From NCBI RefSeq assembly GCF_015477835.1, contig NZ_JADLQN010000001.1, forward strand, positions 496,001-560,000: a stretch of 64,000 bases of DNA. Direction: 5' to 3'. Each line of letters opens with the position of its first letter. Within the stretch, counting starts at the first letter, position 1. This document shows positions 7,872-17,500 of this stretch, one piece after another. The notes below the pieces were generated by a model. It saw only the letters and a program-made list of their open reading frames with translations, was not told the origin of the DNA and made no database searches. The position numbers and the translations under genes were made by a program. This DNA comes from Nocardia higoensis. GTDB taxonomy: Bacteria; Actinomycetota; Actinomycetes; Mycobacteriales; Mycobacteriaceae.

Positions 7872-8936
7872 TCACTCCGCGTTGCGGTGCGTGGTGTCGC
7901 GGACGGTGCCGACGAACTCCTCCACCAGATCCTCCAGCGCGACGATGCCGCAGGTGTTGCCCCGGCTGTCGACCACCCGGCCCAGGTGACTGCTGGTGCG
8001 CCGCAGCCGGGCCAGTGCCTCGACCAGCGGAGTACCGATGGTCAGGGCGGGCAGCGGCCGGATATCGGTGCGCGGGATCGGCGTGCCCGGTCCGGCGGCT
8101 TCGTCGGCGACCTTGTCCAGCACGTCCTTGACGTGCAGATAGCCCACGAGCGAGCCGTCGCCCGCACGCACCGGATAGCGGGAGAAACCGGTCTCGGCGA
8201 CGGCGGTCTCGATGTCGCCGAGTGTGGTGCCCGCACCGCGCAGCGGGATCGACCTGGTGGCGGCCAGCGGCACCATGACGTCGGCGACGGTGCGCTCGGA
8301 GGTGCCCAGCGCCTGGGTCAGCCGCCGGTGCTCCTCCTCGTCGAGCAGGCCCTCCGATCGCGACTCGCCGATCATCTCGGCCAGTTCCACGCTGGACACC
8401 GTGGCGTCCAGCTCGTCCTTCGGCTCGATACGCAGCATCCGCAGCGTCAGGTTGGCGGCCAGGTTGTAGACCGCGATGAGTGGGCGGGCCAGCCGCAGGA
8501 ACATCAGGTGGACCGGCACCAGCAACAGCGCGCTGCGTTCCGGGCCCGCCAGCGCGATGTTCTTCGGGATCATCTCGCCGAGCAGGATGTGCAGGATCAC
8601 CACGATGGCCAGGGCGATCGCGAACGACACCGGATGCAGCAGCTGATCGGGCATGCCCAGCGCGTGGAACGGCTTCTCCAGCAGATGCGCGACCGCGGGC
8701 TCGCCGACCCGGCCGAGCAGGATCGAGCAGATCGTGATGCCCAGCTGCGCCGCGGCCAGCATCATCGACAGGTTCTCACCGGCCTTGATGACGGTGGTGG
8801 CGTTGCGCTTGCCCTGGGCGACCATCGCCTCGAGCCGGTCTCGGCGGGCCGAGATCAGCGCGAACTCCGCGGCGACGAAGAAGGCGTTGCCCGCCAGCAG
8901 CACGAAGGTCAGGACCACTCCGAAGAGATCACCCAT
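7872..8936 (-). CDS. CNNM/CorC-family CBS-domain membrane protein (Rv1841c-like)
   Basis: A 354-residue protein. Residues about 1-185 are a DUF21/CNNM transmembrane domain with the characteristic GNAFFVAAEFALISARRDRLE and GEMIPKNIALAGPE segments. Residues about 205-335 are a CBS pair (TVADVMVPLAATRSI, GFSRYPVRAGDGSLVGYLHVKDVL, GIVALEDLVEEFVGTV). The family is implicated in Mg2+/Co2+ efflux or homeostasis; the older name is hemolysin-like. It lacks the C-terminal CorC/HlyC domain present in its upstream neighbour. It starts 8 bp inside that neighbour, so the two are translationally coupled and probably act together. Confidence 0.9.
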   Translation of the reverse strand: MGDLFGVVLTFVLLAGNAFFVAAEFALISARRDRLEAMVAQGKRNATTVIKAGENLSMMLAAAQLGITICSILLGRVGEPAVAHLLEKPFHALGMPDQLLHPVSFAIALAIVVILHILLGEMIPKNIALAGPERSALLLVPVHLMFLRLARPLIAVYNLAANLTLRMLRIEPKDELDATVSSVELAEMIGESRSEGLLDEEEHRRLTQALGTSERTVADVMVPLAATRSIPLRGAGTTLGDIETAVAETGFSRYPVRAGDGSLVGYLHVKDVLDKVADEAAGPGTPIPRTDIRPLPALTIGTPLVEALARLRRTSSHLGRVVDSRGNTCGIVALEDLVEEFVGTVRDTTHRNAE

Positions 8937-10323
8937 GGTTGTTCTCCTGGAGTGTGCGCGGCAGCAGGTCGTCGGTGGGCACCGGGATGAGGCGGACGCG
9001 GTCGATGCGCCTGCCGTCCATGCGTTCCACCCGGGCGATCCAGCCGCCGTGGCCCGATTCCTCCTCGCCCGCCCGACGATGCGAAGCGCCCTCGTTCGGC
9101 AGCACCACCTGGTCGTCGACCTCGGGCATGCGGCCGAGCATGGTCAGCACCAGCCCGCCCAGCGTCTCGTACTCGCCCTCGGGCGCCTCGTAGCCGGTGG
9201 CCCGGCCGATCTCGTCGATGCGCAGCAGGCCCGAGCAGTCCCAGCCGTCGGAGGTGCGGCGCACGTCGAGTTCCTCCTCGTCGTGCTCGTCGCGGACGTC
9301 GCCGAGGATCTCCTCGATCAGATCCTCCATCGAGACCAGGCCGGCGGTGCCGCCGTACTCGTCGACGACCAGCGCCATCTGCATACCGTGCGCGCGGACC
9401 CGCTCGAGCAGTTCGTCACCGTCGAGGCTGGCGGGCACCGCGGGCACCGGGGCGGCCAGCCGGTGCAGCGCGAGGGTGCGTCGCTCGCTCACCGGATGGG
9501 TGAACGCCTGCTTGACGTGCACGACACCGAGCGTGTGGTCGAGGTCGCCGTCGATGACCGGGAACCGGGAGTATCCGGTGCGCTCGGCGGCGGCGATCAG
9601 ATCGGCGATGGTGTCGTCCTTGTCGAGGGATTCCACCTTGACCCGCGGGGTCATCAGCTCCTCGGCGATGCGCTCGCCGAATCGCAGCGAGCGATCGACG
9701 ACCAGGGCGGTGCGCTGGTCCAGCGATCCGCGCTGGGCGGAGGTGCGCACCAGCGATCCCAGCTCCTGCGGGGACCGTGCCGACCGCAATTCCTCGGCGG
9801 GTTCGACGCCGAGCCTGCGCACCACCCAGTTGGCGGTGTTGTTGAGGAAGTGGATCATCGGCTTGAACACCACGGAGAAGCCGACCATCGGGCCCGCCGT
9901 CGCGCGGGCGGTGGCCATCGGCTTGGCGATCGCGATGTTCTTGGGCACCAGCTCGCCGTAGATCATCGACAGGGAGGTGGCGATGATCAGTGCCAGAGCC
10001 AGGGACAGACCGCCGGCGGCGCCCTCGGGCAGGCCGATCGCGGTGAACAGCGGATCGAGCAGCCGGGCGATCACCGGTTCGGCGATATAGCCGGTGATCA
10101 GGGTGGTGATGGTGATGCCGAGCTGCGCGCCGGAGAGCTGGAACGACAGGGTGCGATGGGCCTGACGGACCATCCGCGAGCGCACGTCACCCGAGCGGGC
10201 CGCGGCCTCGACGGCACTGCGTTCCAAGGCGGTCAGGGAGAATTCCGCGGCGACGAACAAGGCCGTGCCCGCGGTCAGGGCGATGAAGCCGAGAATGCTG
10301 AGAATCGTCAGGACGGTGGTCAT
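8929..10323 (-). CDS. CNNM/CorC-family transporter with CBS and CorC domains (Rv1842c-like)
   Basis: 464 residues from ATG 10323, chosen because homologues begin MTTVLTILSILGFIALTAG; a GTG three codons upstream is possible. The DUF21/CNNM domain (about 1-200) carries GTALFVAAEFSLTALERS and YGELVPKNIAIAKP. The CBS pair (about 215-335) carries EELMTPRVKVESL and VVDEYGGTAGLVSMEDLIEEILGD. The CorC/HlyC domain covers about 355-450 (GLLRIDEIGRATGYEAPE, YETLGGLVL). Predicted divalent-cation homeostasis membrane protein, coupled to the shorter paralogue. A 229-bp gap with hairpins separates it from guaB1 upstream. Confidence 0.9.
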   Translation of the reverse strand: MTTVLTILSILGFIALTAGTALFVAAEFSLTALERSAVEAAARSGDVRSRMVRQAHRTLSFQLSGAQLGITITTLITGYIAEPVIARLLDPLFTAIGLPEGAAGGLSLALALIIATSLSMIYGELVPKNIAIAKPMATARATAGPMVGFSVVFKPMIHFLNNTANWVVRRLGVEPAEELRSARSPQELGSLVRTSAQRGSLDQRTALVVDRSLRFGERIAEELMTPRVKVESLDKDDTIADLIAAAERTGYSRFPVIDGDLDHTLGVVHVKQAFTHPVSERRTLALHRLAAPVPAVPASLDGDELLERVRAHGMQMALVVDEYGGTAGLVSMEDLIEEILGDVRDEHDEEELDVRRTSDGWDCSGLLRIDEIGRATGYEAPEGEYETLGGLVLTMLGRMPEVDDQVVLPNEGASHRRAGEEESGHGGWIARVERMDGRRIDRVRLIPVPTDDLLPRTLQENNHG

Positions 10324-10500
10324 GGCCGGCACCGTCCGGGGGGAGCGTTATCGGGAAGTGCGCCGGGTTTGTCACCCGGCTCGGTAGAGGAGCCCTCCTG
10401 AGTGGCGCCCTCGGACGCGGGTGGCAACGTGTTCCCTTTCGACGTGGCAGCGCTGTGCCGTGATGCGTGATACCGGGTGGACCCGGCAATCATCATGTTA
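10324..10500 (-). promoter_or_regulatory. Structured 5' leader of the corC-like pair (candidate cis-RNA)
   Basis: On the minus strand a TAACAT box (10495-10500) could be a -10 element. The roughly 165-nt leader that follows contains several stems: CCGGGT/ACCCGG (10473-10486), AGGA/TCCT (10388-10399) and a 7-bp GCCGGGT/ACCCGGC stem with a 5-nt loop (10362-10380). It does not match the M-box, yybP-ykoY or cobalamin consensus as I know them. No ORF fits. It may be an ordinary long leader. Confidence 0.3.
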
Positions 10501-10551
10501 CCGGGCCGACCCCGTCGCGCCGCACCGTGGCGTCGGTGGGTTCGTGCCGGT

Positions 10552-12114
<1,563 letters not shown>

Positions 12115-13599
12115 CTACGGCGTGAGCGGTCCGGTGGCGGGCCCCTCGAGGACGGTGCCGTCCGCGGCGAAGCGGGAGCCGTGCAGCGGGCAATCCCAGG
12201 ACTTCTCCGCCGAATTCCAGCGGACGACGCCGTACAGATGCGGGCATATCGCCGACACCGAGGTGGTGACCCCGTCGACCGTGGCGGTGGCGACCGGCCG
12301 CAGCCCCTGCCTGCGCACCCGTCCGCACCCTTCGGCGGGCAGGTCCTCGGGGCCGTCGCCACGCATCCCGGTCAGCCATCCGGTCGTGAGATGTTGCAGC
12401 ACAGCGGTATTGGCAGAGACGGTCGAGGTGATCGCGTGCAGGGCGGGTGGTCGCCATGTCGTGAAGACGGGCGCCCATGCGGGCGGCGCACCGGTGATGT
12501 GCCCGGCGAGGGCCAGCGCGGCGGCCACGCCGTTGGTCAGCCCCCATTTGGCGTATCCGGTCGCGATCAGGATGCGATCGCTGCCGGGCAGTACTGGTCC
12601 GGCATAGGGCAGCTCGCCGACCGGCATGTAGTCCTGGGCGGACCAGTGCGTGACCGGTTCGGCGGTGGGCAGTACGCGCCGCGTCCACTCGATCAGGTCG
12701 TCGACCAGTTCGGCGGTGTTCTCCGCGCGACCCACCTCGTGACCGTTGCCGCCGACGAGGAGCAGTTCCCCGTCGTCCACCGGGACGGTGCGCAGCGACC
12801 GGGTCGGTGAGTCCGCGCTGATGAACATCTCGTCCGGAACCGGCTCGCCGATCCGGAACGCGCTCAGATAGGAACGCTGGGCGGTCACGCGGGCGAAGAA
12901 GCCGCCGCGATCGAGCAGGGGCGCGCCGGTCGCCAGGATCACCGTCCCGGCGCGCAGGTCGGCCTGGTCGGTGCGGACGAGGTGGTCGCCCCGGGCTTCC
13001 CATCCCACGCCGTGTACGCGGGTCGACTCGTAGATCGGGATCGACCGGGCCTCGAGGTCGGCTGCCAGGGCGAGCAGCACGTCCATCGGGTCCAGCTGGG
13101 CCTGATCCGGCAGGCGTACCCCGCCGAAGGAGGGGAACGGCGTGTCGAGTTTCGCGACGTACTCCGTCGGCAGACCGGCGGCACGGGTGATCTCGTGCTC
13201 TGCGCGGATGTCGTCGGTCGCGGCGCCGGTCTGCGCGTAGGTCACCGCGGCACGATGCTGCACCGCGACGGCATGTGACTCGCAGAATTCCAGCAGCCAG
13301 CGCTGGCCGTCCCGGTTGGCGTCCAGGTAGCTGCGCAGCGTGTCGAGGGAACGGTGTTCGGCGATCCGGCTGGCCCGGGTGCTCTGCAGAAGGCTCACCT
13401 TGCCGGTGGTCAGGCCGGTGGTGCCGACCCCGATCCACCTGCCCTCCACCACCGCGACGTCCTTGCCCGCCGCGGCCAGCAGCAGTGCCGTGACCAGTCC
13501 GGTCAGACCCGCGCCGACGACGACGAAGTCGTGCCGCTGTCCCGGCGGCAGCGGCGGGCGTGTCGCGGTGTCGTCGGTCTTCCACCAGATGGATGTCAT
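12115..13599 (-). CDS. FAD-dependent oxidoreductase with C-terminal Rieske domain
   Basis: 494 residues from ATG 13599 (AGGGATGG upstream). Residues about 20-390 form a DAO-type flavoprotein: the dinucleotide motif VVGAGLTGLVTALLLAAAG near 26, ATGAPLLDRGG, and QDYMPVGELPYAGPVLPG with the closing TGYAKWGLTNG. Residues about 400-494 form a Rieske [2Fe-2S] domain, ICPHLYGVV (CxH) and WDCPLHGSRF (CxxH). This architecture resembles YhfW/puuB-like oxidoreductases. An amine or amino-acid-like substrate is likely but unproven. It is divergent from the udgX-like gene with about 260 bp between them. Confidence 0.85.
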   Translation of the reverse strand: MTSIWWKTDDTATRPPLPPGQRHDFVVVGAGLTGLVTALLLAAAGKDVAVVEGRWIGVGTTGLTTGKVSLLQSTRASRIAEHRSLDTLRSYLDANRDGQRWLLEFCESHAVAVQHRAAVTYAQTGAATDDIRAEHEITRAAGLPTEYVAKLDTPFPSFGGVRLPDQAQLDPMDVLLALAADLEARSIPIYESTRVHGVGWEARGDHLVRTDQADLRAGTVILATGAPLLDRGGFFARVTAQRSYLSAFRIGEPVPDEMFISADSPTRSLRTVPVDDGELLLVGGNGHEVGRAENTAELVDDLIEWTRRVLPTAEPVTHWSAQDYMPVGELPYAGPVLPGSDRILIATGYAKWGLTNGVAAALALAGHITGAPPAWAPVFTTWRPPALHAITSTVSANTAVLQHLTTGWLTGMRGDGPEDLPAEGCGRVRRQGLRPVATATVDGVTTSVSAICPHLYGVVRWNSAEKSWDCPLHGSRFAADGTVLEGPATGPLTP

Positions 13600-13768
13600 G
13601 GGGCCATCCCTTTCGCTGCCATCGGATTTCTCGGTACGCGGCACAGGCTCGGGTCGGCTACCCGCGAGGTCGCGGGACGAAACGTCGGTCCGGAGGCGTC
13701 TCCCCACGGGTGAACAGGTTCCGTCCCGGGTATCGCTTCCGGTGCGATCCACTCGCGAGATTCGGACG

Positions 13769-13836
13769 ACTCCGGATCTCGACCACGACAGGATCTCGAC
13801 GGCGACAGGATCTCGGCGGCGACAGGATCTCGGCGA
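13769..13836. repeat. 17-bp tandem repeat upstream of the udgX-like gene
   Basis: Three consecutive 17-bp units with core CGACAGGATCTCG (13786-13802, 13803-13819, 13820-13836), preceded by a partial unit containing GGATCTCG (13774-13781). They end 24 bp before the udgX start and sit in the divergent promoter region. They may be binding sites in helical register shift or a slippage tract; no regulator is identifiable. Confidence 0.7.
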
Positions 13837-13860
13837 CGAGAGGAAGGGGAGATCTCCACG

Positions 13861-14463
13861 ATGACCGGTGCGACCGACTATCTCCCCGAAGGCCGGCCCA
13901 CGCTCGGTGGCCTCGCCCACGCGGCCGAGGGCTGTCGGGGCTGCGATCTCTACCGGGACGCCACCCAGACCGTCTTCGGCGAAGGGCCGGCCGACGCGCG
14001 CATCGTCATGATCGGCGAACAACCCGGGGACCAAGAGGACAGAGAAGGGCATCCGTTCATCGGCCCCGCGGGCGGCCTGCTGGACCGCGCGCTGACCGAA
14101 GTCGGGATCGCACGCGAGGAGGTCTATCTGACGAACGCGGTGAAGCACTTCGCGTTCGTCGAGCGGGGGAAGCGCCGCATCCACAAACAGCCTGGGCGTA
14201 CCGAGATCGTCGCCTGCTCGGCCTGGCTCGACGCCGAGCTGCGCGTCGTCCGGCCGAGCATGGTGGTCTGTCTGGGCGCGATCGCGGCCAAGGCGATCCT
14301 CGGCCCGTCGTTCAAGGTGACCGAGCAGCGCGGACTGGTGATCGCGCGGCCGGACTACGAGGTCGTCGCCACGGTTCATCCCGCGGCGGTACTGCGTGCG
14401 CCGGACCGGCGCTCGGCCTACGACGCGTTCGTCGCCGACCTCAGGAGCATCGGAACGCTCTGA
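13861..14463 (+). CDS. udgX: UdgX-type uracil-DNA glycosylase (covalent uracil binder)
   Basis: A 200-residue family-4-like uracil-DNA glycosylase. Cys residues CRGC (about 25-28) fit the [4Fe-4S] ligands. Motif GEQPGDQED (about 52-60) and HPAAVLRA (about 175) are the active-site motifs. The decisive feature is the inserted loop GKRRIHK with His at about 108, the UdgX signature. In M. smegmatis UdgX the equivalent His forms a covalent adduct with uracil-containing DNA; that is family knowledge. Role: recognition of uracil in DNA. ATG 13861 follows a purine-rich GAGAGGAAGGGGAG tract. Expression may depend on the tandem repeats just upstream. Confidence 0.9.
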   Translation: MTGATDYLPEGRPTLGGLAHAAEGCRGCDLYRDATQTVFGEGPADARIVMIGEQPGDQEDREGHPFIGPAGGLLDRALTEVGIAREEVYLTNAVKHFAFVERGKRRIHKQPGRTEIVACSAWLDAELRVVRPSMVVCLGAIAAKAILGPSFKVTEQRGLVIARPDYEVVATVHPAAVLRAPDRRSAYDAFVADLRSIGTL

Positions 14464-14527
14464 GCAGCGCGGTCCCGATCCCGCTGAGCGGCCGTTTTGC
14501 CCTCGGCTGCTGGGGTAGGCGACCCCC

Positions 14528-17500
14528 ATGAGCTTCACTGTGCGTGATGCGGTCTCGTCCTGGTGGTTCGAAGCGCCGCGCGCGGTCGCGACAGATCTGG
14601 TGCGCGCCGGCGTGCGAATCGCCGCGCAGGCCACGGTGACCGCGGTCGATGCTCCGATGCGGGTGGTCGACGCGGGTGCGAGGGCGGGGGCATCGGTCGT
14701 GGAGTTCGGCCGCGGTGTCGGGTTGGGCCACGAATTCGGCGCCCTGCTCGATCCGCACGCGCGCCGATCGCAGCGCCGGGTGGCGCTGCACCGGGACCGG
14801 GCCACGGTCGAGGTGCGCGGGCTGGCGAGCGAGAAGGGCGACGCGGTGATGCACGCGCTGGCCGAGCATCTGTCCCGGCGGGACGTGGTGCGATGGTGGC
14901 GGGTGAACGCGGTCACCGGTCAGATCGTCGTCGCACTCGCGGAGGGTGCGAACGATGTGCCGGAGCTGCTGTCGGCGATCGAATCGGTGGAGGCCGACGC
15001 CGAGGTCGAGGATATGGACTGGAGCCGCACCGTCGAGCACCCCGACGATCGGGAACCGGTGCTGGCGGCCGGAATGCAGGTCGCGGGCGACGTCTGCGCG
15101 ATGGCTCTGTCGGGAGTCGGCGCGCTGCTGCCCCTGCGCGGTCCCGCACGCGCACTGCGCGCGGCGGCGGCCTTCACCGATACCCAGCCGCGCGTGCGCA
15201 GGGCACTGGAGCAACGGCTGGGACGTCCTCGGACCGATCTGCTGCTCACCACGACCGGCGCTGTGGGAAACGCCCTCGGCGACCGGGCGGCGCGGGGCGT
15301 CGCCGACCTGATGGTCGACACGGTGCAACGCAGTCTGATGCTCACCGAGGCGCTGGCGCGATATGCCCGGTGGCAGCAGTGGGAAGCCGAGGTGGGGAGC
15401 CGTCCACCGGCGGTGCCCGTCGGGCTCGCGGCTCGCCCCCGGCCGGCGGACGCGCCCCTCGGTCCGGTGGAGCGCGTCGCGGACGAAGTCGCGGTGGGCT
15501 CGATGGCCGGGGCGCTGGCCACGATTCTGGGCAGGCGCGGTGTCCTCGGCACCACCGGCGCGCTGGAACTGGGCGCTCCCAAGGCGGCGCGTGCCTGCCG
15601 GGAGGCCTACGGCTCCACCGTGTCGGTGATGATGTCGAGAGCGGGCGCGCTGACTCTGCATCCGGGAATCTGGCGGCGACTGGATCGGCTGTCCGCTCTG
15701 GTCGTCGATGGGGAAACGTTGCTGACCTCTCGGCGGGTCGTGCTCGCCGCGGAACTCGTCGACACCGAAACCGCGGACGGGGAGTGGACGCGCACGCAGG
15801 TCTGGAGCGCCGCCCAGCGCCTGCTGTGGCACAGCGACACCCGTGACGACGCCGCCCTGGCGCTGGTGCACCTCGGGACCGGCCAGCCCGATCGGGGGGT
15901 GACCGCGCGTCCGGTATGGCGGGAACTGCGCGAGGCCGGACGGCCGGTCGGAAAAGTGCTCATCGGACGTGAACTCGACGAGCGGGCGCATCTGCTGCTG
16001 CAGCAGGCGCGGGCCGCCGGGCTGCGGGTGGTGCTCACCGGGAGCGCCGACACCGCGGACCTGCGTTCACTGTCCGACCAGTTCGTCGATCGCTCCCGGT
16101 CGATGAGCAAGATCGTGCGTGAGCTGCAACAGGACGGGCACATGGTCGCCGTCCTCAGCCCGCGCGCGCACAAGGCCATGGCCGCCGCCGATGTCGCGAT
16201 CGGGCTGGCGCGCCGCGACCACGGCGCATGGCAGATACCGTGGGCCGCCGACGTGGTCTGCCGGGACATGACACAGCTGCACCGGGTGCTCGCCGCGGTC
16301 GCTCCAGCGCGCCGGATGAGCGAACGCGGCCGCTCGCTGGCGCTGTCCGCGGCAGCGCTGGGCGGTCTGCTGCTGGCCGTCGCGCCCGAGGGGGGCAACA
16401 GCACGGTGCCGATGACCGCGGCGCATTCCACGGCGCTGCTGACCGGTGCTTTCACCGGATGGCGTGCGACGCGCGCCGAACCACCGGTCACGCTCGCACC
16501 GTCGCTGCCCTGGCACGCGCTCGAACCCGACGAGGTGCTGGCCCGGCTGCCGGAGCCGGTGCCGGTACCGGAACGCACCGGCACCGGGGGCGCGCGGAGC
16601 ATTCCGGTGCTCTCCTCGTCCGCGGCGTTCGTGCGGCACCTGCGCGGCGAACTCGCCGATCCTTTGGCGCCGATCCTCGGAGTCGGCGCGATCGCGACCG
16701 CGATCCTGGGGTCTTCGTCGGACGCCTTGCTGCTGTCGTCGGTCCTGGCCGTCAACGCGGTCGTCTCCGCGCGGCAGCGTCAGCGCGCGGAGAAGGCGCT
16801 GAACCGTCTCCTGGAAACCGAGCGTCTCACCGGGCGTCTGGTGGAGCGCGGCGATGGCGATGCCGCAACCGAGGCGTGGCCGGTGCCCGGGCAGGACGGT
16901 GAGGTGCCCGCGCAGTTGCTGACGATCGGGGACGTCATCGTCGTGCGGCCGGGTGACGTGGTCCCGGCGGACGCCCGGCTGCTCCGGGCGGACGACCTCG
17001 AGATGGACGAATCCGGATTGACCGGAGAATCGGTGACCGTCGAGAAGCAGGTGGCCGCGGCGCCCGGCGCGGCGGTGGCCGATCGGACATGCATGATCTT
17101 CGAAGGCACCACGGTGGTCAACGGGACCGGTCGCGCGGTCGTCGTCGCTGTCGGTTCGGAAACCCAGGCCGGTCGCGCGGCATCCGGCGCCGTGCCGCCC
17201 GAAAAGGGTGGTGTGCAGGCGCAATTGCGGCGGTTGACCGATCGGGCGTTGCCGCTGACGCTCACCGGCGGCGGCGTGGTCACGGTTCTCGGCGTGCTGC
17301 GCGGCAGTGTCCTGCGGCCCGCGATCGCCGACGGGGTGGCGGTGGCGGTCGCGGCGGTCCCCGAAGGGCTGCCCCTGGTGGCGACCGTCGCCCAGCTGGC
17401 CGCGGCCCGCCGGCTGTCGCGGTACGGGGTGCTGGTCCGGGCCAGTCGCACCGTCGAGGCGCTCGGTCGAGTCGACACTCTGTGTTTCGACAAGACCGGC

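Noticed and set aside
10324..10500. M-box magnesium riboswitch
   Set aside because: The conserved M-box blocks (GGTGAGGCTCC, ACGCTGCTGCCC, AGTGCTAAAGCTC) are not present in order; only short generic stems were found.
13769..13836. CRISPR-like array
   Set aside because: The units are directly adjacent 17-mers with no spacers, so this is a tandem repeat.
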